NCBI GenBank assembly: GCA_022842065.1
Contig: JALHQH010000008.1
Location: 124,001 to 188,000 of the forward strand
DNA: 64,000 nt
Reading direction: 5' to 3'
DNA from: Caldilineaceae bacterium
Lineage (GTDB): Bacteria; Chloroflexota; Anaerolineae; Caldilineales; Caldilineaceae
This document shows positions 35,464 to 43,495 of this stretch, one piece after another. A program made the translations under genes and the position numbers. A model generated the notes under the pieces. It had not been told where the DNA came from. It searched no databases and saw nothing but the letters and a program-made list of their open reading frames with translations. The number at the start of each line of letters is the position of its first letter. Within the stretch, counting starts at the first letter, position 1.

Positions 35464-36417
35464 TCAGCCGGCGGCGCAGATGCGTTCGGCATAGAGCGCG
35501 AGCAAGCGCTCAGCTGCCACCTCCACACAGACATTGACCGGGCGCTGGGCGGACCAATCATTGGGGCGTGACCAGTAACCACGTCGATCCATAAGGGTTT
35601 GGCCGCGGCCTACCCCTTCGGTTAATACCCGGATCGGCCCTTGGATCGTCTGGAAGAGCGTTGGATCGAGCAGATAGGCAATCGCCGAGGGATCGTGGGT
35701 GTGGGCGGCATAGATGTTGTGCGTCTGTTGATGGAAGGCCAGGTAGAAGTGGCAGATGTCACGGATATATTGGCCTGTCCGCCGCCCCACCCCACAGAGC
35801 CCGGCCAGATAGGGATCATCCATGATCACTTTGGTGGTAACATCTAACCCCACCATGGTCACTGGCCAATCGGCGGTAAAGACCAGATCGGCGGCATGGG
35901 GATCGTTGTAGATGTTTGCTTCTGCGGCTGGATTCACATTGCCGTTGACGGTCACCGCGCCGCCCATGATCACAACCTCTGCCACCTGGTGCACAATGCG
36001 CGGTTCCAGCAAAAGTGCCAGCGCAATATTCGTCAGCGGCCCAACGGGGACGAGCGTTACCTCGCCCGGATTGGCCATGATCGTTTCGACAATAAATTGC
36101 GCCGCGGTTAACGGATGCGGCGTCGTGGTGGGTGGTGGTTGATTGGTATTACCCAAGCCGTCGTCCCCATGCACGAAGGCTGCTGCCCCTTTATAGGTGA
36201 CATGTAATGGTTTAGCCGCGCCATGCGCTATGGGTACGGTTGGACGACCGGCAAATTCGACCAGATGCAGCGCATTTTGGGTGGCCGTGGCGGTGTGGAC
36301 ATTACCAAAGATCGAGGTCAGGCCAAGCACCTCTAGTTCTGGTGCGGCAAAAGCGAAGAGGATGGCCATTGCATCATCGATTCCTGGATCTGTGTCAATA
36401 ATAATTTTTTTTGCCAT
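35464..36417 (-). CDS. Nucleoside hydrolase (inosine-uridine preferring family)
   Basis: A 317-residue enzyme that splits ribonucleosides into base and ribose for salvage. The calcium-binding DTDPGIDDAMA motif is at residues 8-18. Other family marks are VPIAHGAAKPL, VTLVPVGPLTNIALALL, VIMGGAVTVNGNVNPAAEANIYNDPHAAD (calcium and ribose contacts) and HTHDPSAIAYLLDP near the C-terminus with the active-site His-Asp. Length is normal and the ATG fits the family start. Preferred base cannot be told. It is upstream of the oxidoreductase on the same strand with about 230 bases between, so probably a separate unit. Confidence 0.94.
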   Translation of the reverse strand: MAKKIIIDTDPGIDDAMAILFAFAAPELEVLGLTSIFGNVHTATATQNALHLVEFAGRPTVPIAHGAAKPLHVTYKGAAAFVHGDDGLGNTNQPPPTTTPHPLTAAQFIVETIMANPGEVTLVPVGPLTNIALALLLEPRIVHQVAEVVIMGGAVTVNGNVNPAAEANIYNDPHAADLVFTADWPVTMVGLDVTTKVIMDDPYLAGLCGVGRRTGQYIRDICHFYLAFHQQTHNIYAAHTHDPSAIAYLLDPTLFQTIQGPIRVLTEGVGRGQTLMDRRGYWSRPNDWSAQRPVNVCVEVAAERLLALYAERICAAG

Positions 36418-36542
36418 TGGGATGATTTCTGTTGCTGGTGTTGATAAGGCTGCGCATGTTTTTGCTTGTGGTCGTTGTTACGGGCTGTTAGGCCTGTGCG
36501 CCATCAGCATGAAGTAGAACAGTGAGGTTGTCCAACAAAAAG

Positions 36543-36596
36543 ATAGCCGTCGATGGTGTAGTTCTCAGCTAGAGAATCTACACCATCGACGGCTAT
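36543..36596. terminator. 19-bp intergenic hairpin
   Basis: ATAGCCGTCGATGGTGTAG (36543-36561) and CTACACCATCGACGGCTAT (36578-36596) are perfectly complementary, and TTCTC/GAGAA extend the stem inward. It lies in the 300-base gap between the divergent-end region of the nucleoside hydrolase start and the parvulin stop, and is a candidate terminator for the rpsF-rpsR-parvulin unit. Confidence 0.65.
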
Positions 36597-36648
36597 TTCG
36601 TCAAGGAGCGAGTGCCGCGGATTGGTGCTGAACCTTACAGTTTAGGAC

Positions 36649-36699
36649 TTACGCCGCGTACGGCGGCTGAGCTTGTCGAAGCCGAAGTACGCGGCGTAA
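36649..36699. repeat. Palindromic element with CTGAGCTTGTCGAAG core
   Basis: TTACGCCGCGTAC (36649-36661) pairs with GTACGCGGCGTAA (36687-36699). The loop contains GGCTGAGCTTGTCGAAGCC, a short sequence I know as a widespread interspersed repeat in many bacterial genomes (the complement of CTTCGACAAGCTCAG). It starts 18 bases after the parvulin stop (minus strand) and may terminate that operon or be an inserted repeat. Confidence 0.6.
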
Positions 36700-36717
36700 A
36701 AGTCTTACCATCGTTGC

Positions 36718-38370
36718 TTACTGCAAATCACGGGGCAAGAGCGTGCTGAGATCATCGGGGCGTTCGATTTCGGTTGCCACGGTCTTTTCCTGCAACCAAT
36801 CCTCAAAGGCCTGGCGTCGTTCTTGTTCCAGTTGTGCCTCATCTTTGGGCCGATTCGCATCCTTTTCCAGCACTTCGATGAGATGATAGCCAAATTCAGT
36901 CTTCACTGGTTCGCTGATCTCGCCGACGGGCAGGGTGAAGGCAACTTCGGCAAAGGGCGCGACCATGCGTGAGCGGCCAAACCACCCCAAATCGCCCCCT
37001 TCTGCACTGGAACCATCGTTACTGTATTCCTGGGCCAGGGTAGCAAAATCTTCGCCGGCAAGCAGCCGTTGGCGTAATGCTTCTGCCAGTGCTTTTGCCT
37101 CGGCATCGGTACGCTCCACAGGAGCCGGTGGTTGCAATGTATCCGTCAAAAGTGCTGTATCTGTCAGGGCTGCGGTGTTGCTAAGCGTCCCTGTCGTGGT
37201 GATAAGTTCTGTTGCGGATACGACTGTGGCCGTGGTCACACTGTCAGTTGCACTCACCCCCGTGGTTGTCGCAGTGGTTGTCGCAGTGGTCGTCATTGCT
37301 GTGGCAATGGCGGCTGACGTGGCGACGCTGGTTACGCTCGGCGCGGCGGTGGCAGTCAACAGATCCGTGCCAGTAAGTGTCGTGCCGGCGGCCAGATCAC
37401 CAGAGATGACATCACTCGTCGTGAGTAGATCAGAGAGTGAGGTGCTGGGTGCAATTGGTGCCGTAATCACATTCGTGCCACTGATCGCGACAGTGGGTGT
37501 CACTACATTGATCAGAATGTGACGGGCATGGACCTGTTCTTCGGTGGCGGCAACTTTTTCTTCGCCGATGGCCGCCGATACCTTGTCCGCTAGCAATTGG
37601 GCCCGAATCACTTCCCGATAGCCAACCAGATCAACGCTGTTGATTTCGTCTAGCGTATCGCCCAGTTCATTGAGCCCCTCTGTGTAGCCGGTGTCCGAAA
37701 TGATGGCTTGGGTCGGCAGCGGCTCCGCGGTCGGCATAGGTGTGGCTGTGGCCGTCACCACCAGATTCGCATCAATCGTGGGCGTGGGGGTTGGGGTCCA
37801 CTCGGTGGCGGTAGCTGTCGCGGCAATGCCGGCTTCGGCCGTCTCGGTCGCCTGCGGCGCGGTGATCGCATTGCGGTTGCGGGCGATCTCCTCACGTAGG
37901 GCGGCTTCGACCTCTTCGTCACTGACGGTAATGCCGCGTGCTGCGGCTTCCTGCGCCACGATCTTCTCATCGATCAGCTGATCCAATACCTGCACCCCTA
38001 AGGCGAAGGGGCTTTGCAACTGGGCTTGAATCTGGTTGATCTGCTGCGTAAAGAAGCTCTGGCCAAACTGCTGCTCCAACTGTTGGAGATTAACCAACTG
38101 GCCCATCAAGCGACTGCGTTCAAGCCGCATGCGTTGCCAGAACGTTTTGGTGACAATCGTGTCCTCACCAACACGGGCCAGGGTCGAGTTGGGTACATAT
38201 GCAAAGGCGTAGAGAGCGCCGGCAATGATAATGATCATTGCCAACAGAATAGCAGCGCCCGCGCCGATATAAAGTTTGCGGTTGTGCTCGCGGGCGCGCG
38301 CCCGTAGCCGCGTCTCTTTGCGGGTTAACTCTCGTTCTTCCTCGGGGGCGCGCTTCTTTCGCTTTGCCAT
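36718..38370 (-). CDS. Membrane-anchored parvulin-type peptidyl-prolyl isomerase with Thr-rich insertion
   Basis: A 550-residue PpiC/SurA-type foldase. A basic cytoplasmic start (about 1-32) is followed by a membrane helix ([21 protein letters not shown], about 34-55), a SurA-like N-domain (about 70-165), a Thr/Pro-rich linker and the parvulin domain. The parvulin domain is split: its first strand HARHILI lies at about 281-287, then some 125 residues of Thr/Ala/Val-rich low complexity intervene before [17 protein letters not shown] (about 420). The rest is ordinary ([37 protein letters not shown]). It would act outside the membrane on secreted proteins. The ATG is three bases after the rpsR stop, so it is in the ribosomal operon. 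Confidence 0.87.
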   Translation of the reverse strand: MAKRKKRAPEEERELTRKETRLRARAREHNRKLYIGAGAAILLAMIIIIAGALYAFAYVPNSTLARVGEDTIVTKTFWQRMRLERSRLMGQLVNLQQLEQQFGQSFFTQQINQIQAQLQSPFALGVQVLDQLIDEKIVAQEAAARGITVSDEEVEAALREEIARNRNAITAPQATETAEAGIAATATATEWTPTPTPTIDANLVVTATATPMPTAEPLPTQAIISDTGYTEGLNELGDTLDEINSVDLVGYREVIRAQLLADKVSAAIGEEKVAATEEQVHARHILINVVTPTVAISGTNVITAPIAPSTSLSDLLTTSDVISGDLAAGTTLTGTDLLTATAAPSVTSVATSAAIATAMTTTATTTATTTGVSATDSVTTATVVSATELITTTGTLSNTAALTDTALLTDTLQPPAPVERTDAEAKALAEALRQRLLAGEDFATLAQEYSNDGSSAEGGDLGWFGRSRMVAPFAEVAFTLPVGEISEPVKTEFGYHLIEVLEKDANRPKDEAQLEQERRQAFEDWLQEKTVATEIERPDDLSTLLPRDLQ

Positions 38371-38373
38371 CGC

Positions 38374-38886
38374 TTACCTGCGCTTTCGCACAATGCGGGT
38401 TTGATCACCAGTATAGGGCAGCAGGGCCAGATGGCGGGCACGCTTGATCGCCGTAACGATCTGCCGTTGCACCTTGGCACTGACACGCGTCTTGCGCCGC
38501 GAAAGAATGCGCCCGCGGGGGTCTAGAAAGCGCGAGAGCGTAGCGACATTCTTGTAATCAATGTCGGTAAATTTGATATCCGAGCCAATGCGACGGGGAC
38601 GACCACCAGCACCAGGTTCATATTGTTTTGGTAAGCGGTAACCATCTTCATTGACCTCTTGCTCACTGCTGCGATCACTGCTGCGGTCACCACGGTCATT
38701 GCGGTCGTAACGATCATTGCGGTCATAACGATCGTTGCGATCATCATCATGGCGCCCACCGGGGCGGCGGGGGGCATCACGGCGCCCGGTGGATTGGGGT
38801 GGGCGCGGCCCACGGACGGTGCGTTCTTCGGGGGTGGACTGGCTTTTGCCCGAAGCTTCGGCGTTTGAATTTACTTGCTCACTCAT
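38374..38886 (-). CDS. rpsR: 30S ribosomal protein S18 with long charged N-terminal extension
   Basis: Small-subunit protein S18, which pairs with S6 on the platform of the 30S subunit. The conserved domain is the C-terminal 75 residues or so ([52 protein letters not shown] in outline), ending RIVRKRR. About 90 residues come before it, rich in Arg, Asp, Asn and Tyr with repeats [12 protein letters not shown]. Ordinary S18 is 70-90 residues, this one 170. I place the start at the ATG at 38886 because AAAGGA lies eight bases upstream; an upstream start at 38928 would add 14 residues. It is downstream of rpsF and directly upstream of the parvulin gene. Confidence 0.92.
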   Translation of the reverse strand: MSEQVNSNAEASGKSQSTPEERTVRGPRPPQSTGRRDAPRRPGGRHDDDRNDRYDRNDRYDRNDRGDRSSDRSSEQEVNEDGYRLPKQYEPGAGGRPRRIGSDIKFTDIDYKNVATLSRFLDPRGRILSRRKTRVSAKVQRQIVTAIKRARHLALLPYTGDQTRIVRKRR

Positions 38887-39040
38887 TACTTGTTCCTTTA
38901 TGATAGGCATCGCGCCTGCTAGACCCACCCTAGCGTTACCTGCGTAGGGTCAACTGCTGGCGCAATCAGCGTTGTCAAAAAATAAGTTTATCCAATACAA
39001 CAGCGTAACGGCTTGGTCGCCATTGCGCAATCAATCTTGA

Positions 39041-39340
39041 TCAATTATCGGTGCGTACAATCAAATAGCGCAGAATATTTTCATTGAGGCGGAAAAAGCG
39101 ATCCAATTCACTGGCCCCATCAGGACGCATTTGGAAGCGTTGTAGGATATACTGTCCTTCGAATTGCTTATTGATTGGGTAAGCCAGGGTACGCCGCCCC
39201 CAAGGCTCGGTTGCCGTGATCTGACCGCCAAAGGTCCCCACGGTCTGCGCAAAGCGTTCATTCAATGCCTTAACCGCCTCTTCATCCATGGTGGCTTGGG
39301 CAATGTAAACCGCTTCATACGCATTCAAAGCTTCAGTCAT
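39041..39340 (-). CDS. rpsF: 30S ribosomal protein S6
   Basis: A 99-residue S6 of normal size: [24 protein letters not shown] at the start, [23 protein letters not shown] (the conserved RNA- and S18-facing strands) and [18 protein letters not shown] at the end. It binds 16S rRNA with S18. AAGGAG lies seven bases before the ATG. The next gene on the strand is rpsR after 155 bases; the usual ssb between them is missing and rplI does not follow. Two hairpins lie in the upstream region and could be an autoregulatory leader. Confidence 0.96.
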   Translation of the reverse strand: MTEALNAYEAVYIAQATMDEEAVKALNERFAQTVGTFGGQITATEPWGRRTLAYPINKQFEGQYILQRFQMRPDGASELDRFFRLNENILRYLIVRTDN

Positions 39341-39426
39341 GTCAAACTCCTTGTTTGTCAGTTGCAGTTTGCTGCCATATGCACAATCAGCACACGCTTG
39401 TCAGACTGCCTTTCTCTGGAGAGGTC

Positions 39427-39481
39427 CGCAGGTCATCCTGCGAACAGAAAGAACGAGGGCCGGTAAACCCGCACCCTCGTT
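39427..39481 (-). promoter_or_regulatory. Two hairpins in the rpsF upstream region
   Basis: CGCAGG/CCTGCG (39427-39432 and 39437-39442, four-base loop) and AACGAGGG/CCCTCGTT (39452-39459 and 39474-39481) are perfect stems, 87-141 bases upstream of the rpsF start. S6:S18 leaders that bind the S6-S18 complex are known in many bacteria, so this may be such a leader. I do not see a clear match to the conserved CCG bulge. The hairpins also lie upstream of the divergent glycosyltransferase gene. Confidence 0.4.
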
Positions 39482-39585
39482 GCAAACCACCGTTCAGTTT
39501 ACTACAAAGTGTTGCAGAATGCCAAAAATATTACTCTGCTGTTACACTTCAACTATATCAGCTTGCCTTGAGGGAAATAAAGCAG

Positions 39586-40734
39586 ATGCCGCAGGTTACC
39601 AACCCAGCCAAGCCGCTGACCGTTTGGCTACTCTCCCCTTATCATACGGGCAGCCATCAAGCTTGGGCACAGGGCTATGCACAGCACAGTCGCCATCAGG
39701 TCCAATTGTTAACCATGCCCGGTCGCTTTTGGAAGTGGCGGATGCAGGGCGGCGCGATCGAATTAGCCCACTTGGCCCGGACCGCACTAGCCCAGGCCGG
39801 CCCCCCCGCCGCGTTGCTCACCACAGACATGGTCAACCTGCCGGCCTGGTTGGGGTTACTACGCCGTGAATTGTCCCCCTCGATCCCCATCCTCCACTAC
39901 ATGCATGAAAATCAGTTGACCTATCCCTGGCAAGCGGGCCAAAAGCCGGATTTTACCTATGCTATGATCAACTGGCTCAGCCAGTTGGCCGCTGATCGGG
40001 TCGCCTTTAATAGTCAATATCATGCTGACGCTTGGTTCGCCGCCTTGCCGGTGCTTCTCAAGCAATTTCCAGATTATCCGCACCTGGCCCAGATCGAGCA
40101 GGTGCAGGCTGCAAGCATTGTGCTACCTGTCGGCATTGATTGCCGCCGTTTGTTAACGACGCCTGCCGAAGGTCAACCGGCCCCGGCCCCAGCATCGGCA
40201 CCGCTCATTCTCTGGAATCAACGCTGGGAACATGATAAACAGCCTGCTCACTTCTTCCAACTACTCTATCGGTTACAGGCGGCTGGCCTGCCTTTTCGCC
40301 TGGCCGTTGCTGGTGAAAAGTTTCGCAACGTGCCGCCAGAATTTGCCGAGGCACAACAACGCCTGGCGGACCACATTGTCCATTGGGGTTATCTGGCGCG
40401 GGTTGATGACTATCTGGCCCTGCTGCAAAAGGCGAATTTGGTGATCAGCACCGCTGCCCATGAGTTTTTTGGGATTAGCATGATCGAAGCAGCCATTGCT
40501 GGGGCGTTGCCATTGCTGCCTAACCGCCTGAGCTATCCGGAGCTGATTCCGCCCGAATTTCATGCCCGTTGTCTTTATGCAGATGCAGAAGCGCTCTTTC
40601 AGCAGAGCGCGCAGTTTTTACAGGAGCCTGCTGCCGCACCGCCCCAACTGCGCCAACACCTGGTTAATGCCTATGCCTGGCCGACGGTGGCCGCGGCCTA
40701 TGATGACCTAATCGAGGGGTTGGTGTGTAGATAA
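39586..40734 (+). CDS. DUF3524 glycosyltransferase, homologue of tRNA-queuosine alpha-mannosyltransferase (GTDC1/QTMAN)
   Basis: A 382-residue GT-B enzyme. The N-terminal domain (about 10-185) has the DUF3524 signature [42 protein letters not shown] and [15 protein letters not shown]. The C-terminal domain is a family 4 type glycosyltransferase with [22 protein letters not shown] and the donor-binding [28 protein letters not shown]. In animals GTDC1 mannosylates queuosine in tRNA-Asp; whether bacterial members do this is an inference. The ATG at 39586 is chosen because the 77 codons before it are not protein-like. It is divergent from rpsF and followed at once by a long palindrome. Confidence 0.85.
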   Translation: MPQVTNPAKPLTVWLLSPYHTGSHQAWAQGYAQHSRHQVQLLTMPGRFWKWRMQGGAIELAHLARTALAQAGPPAALLTTDMVNLPAWLGLLRRELSPSIPILHYMHENQLTYPWQAGQKPDFTYAMINWLSQLAADRVAFNSQYHADAWFAALPVLLKQFPDYPHLAQIEQVQAASIVLPVGIDCRRLLTTPAEGQPAPAPASAPLILWNQRWEHDKQPAHFFQLLYRLQAAGLPFRLAVAGEKFRNVPPEFAEAQQRLADHIVHWGYLARVDDYLALLQKANLVISTAAHEFFGISMIEAAIAGALPLLPNRLSYPELIPPEFHARCLYADAEALFQQSAQFLQEPAAAPPQLRQHLVNAYAWPTVAAAYDDLIEGLVCR

Positions 40735-40735
40735 A

Positions 40736-40793
40736 ACAGAAAGGCTGCTGGTAGAGGCACGATCGATCGTGCCTCTACCAGCAGCCTTTCTGT
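40736..40793. terminator. 58-bp perfect palindrome
   Basis: A perfect inverted repeat with 29-bp arms and no spacer (centre GATC|GATC at 40764/40765) begins two bases after the glycosyltransferase stop. Bases pair from ACAGAAAGGC on the left to GCCTTTCTGT on the right. As RNA it is a very stable hairpin between convergent genes, so a bidirectional terminator is the simplest reading. No T-run follows. Confidence 0.75.
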
Positions 40794-40868
40794 AATTCCT
40801 ATCAGGTTGGTTCATCCTGCACCTTTACTGCTTTGTCAAAAGTGCAGGATTAATCAACTAGCTGTCAC

Positions 40869-42947
40869 TTATTCTGCCGGTGGTGGGATGATTACCGTAT
40901 CAATGACATGAATGATGCCACTGCCGGCTTCCACATCAGCGGCGATTACATTGGCATTCCCATTGATCGTGGTTGCCGCGCCATTGACCCCAAAGCGTAC
41001 AGTATTGCCTTCAACGGTAGGGGCCGTCAGCCCGTCACTGATATCAGCCGAGGTGACCGCACCGTTAAGGACATGATAGCGCAAAACCGCCTCCAACTCG
41101 GGCAAGGCTAGTAACTCTGCCTCGGTCAGACTGAATTCGTTGCGCAATGCCAGGAAAGCAGCGTCGGTGGGTGCCAAGAGGGTGAGGGCACTGGTACCGT
41201 CAAGTGTGGCATCCAGCCCAGTCGCTTCTAACGCTTTCACCAGCGTATTAAAGTTGCCGTTGGCCGCCAGCGTATCGAGAATCGTGGTGCCACCAGCTGT
41301 ACTGCCTGTTGTGGCACCCGTACCCGTGCCCGTGGTCGTGGTCGTACCCGTGGTTGTAACCGCTGCACCCGGTTGAACCGTTGTGCTAGGTGCGGTTGTC
41401 GTGGTGCCCGTGGTCGTGCCCGTCGTTGTGACTGGGGTGGTGACGGCCGGCGTAGCCGCAGCGGCTGGGGTGGCGGTCGCCCGTGGGGTGGCGGCGGCTG
41501 CTGGCGCGGCAGTCGCACCGGCACTGATCTGGGCTGTCGTTGGCAGGCGAACCGCATCACCCACTTCAATCACATTGCAGTCAGCAATATTGTTGAAGGC
41601 GCACAGTTCATCATAAAGTTGCAAATCGCCATAAATGTCACGGGCGATAAGCGCCAAGGTATCACCGGATTGCACGGTATAGGTGCCGCCGGGTTGTCCC
41701 GTGCGGGCCGTGGTGGCTGTGGTGGCTGTGCTCGTGGTACCGGTTGTTGTGGTGGTGGTCGTGACTGCCGGCGTTGTGGTCGTACCAGTGGTCGCGGTTG
41801 TGCCCGTGATCGTGCCTGTACCGCTGACGCCGGCACTTTGGCTTTCATTGGTCTGGCCATTGTCATCCACTAACAGGCCGCCTTCGATGCTCAGCCCATA
41901 GGTGCCAGGGACGGCGGCATTGTTATAGACAATCACTACGTAATTGCCGGTGCCGGTGGCGCGGAAGCTGGCGACCCGTTCGTTCTCTTGGCCGCGGAAG
42001 ACACGGTTGCCGGCCGCGATGGCAACATCGCTTGCATCCGTTCCGCCGATGAACTGGTTAAAGCCGGCGCTGTCAAGCACCCAGAAATTCAAACGTCGGG
42101 CTAGTTCACTGCTGTCCTGTGGCTCAATGGTCAGGCGCAATGTGATTTGCGTATCGCGCCCTTCTGGTTCCAGCCCCAAGAAGTGTTGGTCATTCTGTTC
42201 CGGCAGACTGCCACTCAGTGAAGTTGCACGCGCAATGCCACCCACAACTGGTGCCGCTGGTGCAGGGGTAGCGGTGGCTGCGACCGTGGTTGTGGTTGTC
42301 GTTGTGGTTGCTGGTGCGGCGGTTGGTGCATTTGTGGTGGCCGTCGTGGTGGTCGTGGTGGTTACCGCCGTCGTCGCAGCCGGGGCAGCCGCCGTATCAC
42401 TCGTGGTTGTGGTGGTAACAGCGGTGGTCGGTGCGCTGGGGTCAACAACCTGACCGGAATCATCGGTGATGAAGCCATTGGTTACGCGCAAGGTGAAGCT
42501 TGCATCCTGGCTGGAGTCATTGGTCACGACCAGTGTATAGGGATTTAGACCATTGGCGTTAAACGAGGCACCCAACGCATTGGCGGGTCCATTCAGCAGG
42601 AAATTCGCACTGCCGGCTCCAAGCGCGATTGAGCTCAGGCTTTCGTCGCCCACGCGGCGCACACCCTGATCGTCAAGAATAAAGAAATTCAAGCCTTGGT
42701 CAGCCGGTTGATTGCGATCCCATTCGGCAACGACGGTCACCTGGGTACCGGCCGATTCCGGTTGCAGACCAAGCCAAATCTGGGCAAATTGTCCGCCCGT
42801 CAAGGTGCCGCGTACTTCACGCGCACGCAGTTGTTGCTGGATTGGTGCGGTTTCGCCCATGGCCCAAACCATCGTCGCGAAAGAAACCATGAGTAGTGCA
42901 GCCACCATCACAGCAGCGAACAACTTATGCAGGTGCAACTTTTGCAT
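40869..42947 (-). CDS. Secreted LysM and fasciclin (FAS1) protein with two jelly-roll-like domains and Thr-rich linkers
   Basis: A 692-residue exported protein. The signal peptide KLFAAVMVAALLMVSFATMVWAMG ends near residue 30. Two similar domains of about 110 residues follow (GGQFAQIWLGLQPES and QNDQHFLGLEPEGRD), PPC-like in form. They are separated by linkers of almost pure Thr/Ala. A LysM domain (YTVQSGDTLALIARDIYG to VIEVGDAVRLP, about 422-470) should bind peptidoglycan. After another Thr/Pro/Ala linker, a fasciclin domain (TILDTLAANGNFNTLV to IIHVIDTVI, about 554-687) ends the protein. The ATG at 42947 has GGAGG eight bases upstream. It probably links the wall to neighbouring cells or matrix, inferred from domain families. 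Confidence 0.9.
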   Translation of the reverse strand: MQKLHLHKLFAAVMVAALLMVSFATMVWAMGETAPIQQQLRAREVRGTLTGGQFAQIWLGLQPESAGTQVTVVAEWDRNQPADQGLNFFILDDQGVRRVGDESLSSIALGAGSANFLLNGPANALGASFNANGLNPYTLVVTNDSSQDASFTLRVTNGFITDDSGQVVDPSAPTTAVTTTTTSDTAAAPAATTAVTTTTTTTATTNAPTAAPATTTTTTTTVAATATPAPAAPVVGGIARATSLSGSLPEQNDQHFLGLEPEGRDTQITLRLTIEPQDSSELARRLNFWVLDSAGFNQFIGGTDASDVAIAAGNRVFRGQENERVASFRATGTGNYVVIVYNNAAVPGTYGLSIEGGLLVDDNGQTNESQSAGVSGTGTITGTTATTGTTTTPAVTTTTTTTGTTSTATTATTARTGQPGGTYTVQSGDTLALIARDIYGDLQLYDELCAFNNIADCNVIEVGDAVRLPTTAQISAGATAAPAAAATPRATATPAAAATPAVTTPVTTTGTTTGTTTTAPSTTVQPGAAVTTTGTTTTTGTGTGATTGSTAGGTTILDTLAANGNFNTLVKALEATGLDATLDGTSALTLLAPTDAAFLALRNEFSLTEAELLALPELEAVLRYHVLNGAVTSADISDGLTAPTVEGNTVRFGVNGAATTINGNANVIAADVEAGSGIIHVIDTVIIPPPAE

Positions 42948-43495
42948 TATTAACCTCCAAAAATGTAGAAGCAAGAAATTTGCTCTTTTGCATCATTACC
43001 AGATACCACTTAGTAAAATGTGACGCCTAAAACATGGCACTTGAAACTTAACTAGTTCTTATTACGAAACATAATTTCTACCGCCAAGGGTTCGCAAAGC
43101 AACGCCGGCGCAGAACCTTTGTGTGCTTGGCGGTGATCAAACACTTTCGTAACCGCAACTAACTAGTCCGTCAACAGTAAAACAGCATGGTAAATGGTTG
43201 CTATATAGCATGAAGCATGATCTATAGCATTAAGTATCTAAAGGACTATTTCACAAAACTTTTGTGAGACAACAATCAACTAGCCATTTGTTTTATATAA
43301 TACGTTTCTACTTCCTTCCAAGTATCGCTTAAATTTTATTTGAAATCCGCGCTGGTAAAATAACTTGCCCGCTGAACTTACCCGCTGACTTGCTACGCGT
43401 GTGGTTTCTGTTCGAAACAAACCAGTTGCATATTATACTGCCTTCCCAATTCCGTGGCAAAAGCCATCCTCTGGATCAGCTATCCGAAAATAAGC
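42948..43495. other. AT-rich intergenic region with one hairpin
   Basis: The upstream region of the LysM/fasciclin gene and the downstream region of the Ig-like repeat gene. The only clear structure is ACCGCCAAG (43080-43088) with CTTGGCGGT (43126-43134) and a weaker inner pairing; it could terminate transcription of the Ig-like gene. No gene is supported. The region is much more AT-rich than its flanks, and I see no confident promoter hexamers. Confidence 0.55.

Noticed and set aside
39427..39481. Firm call of an S6:S18 leader
   Set aside because: Hairpins are present, but the conserved CCG feature is not clear, and the region is shared with a divergent gene; kept only as a low-confidence regulatory region.
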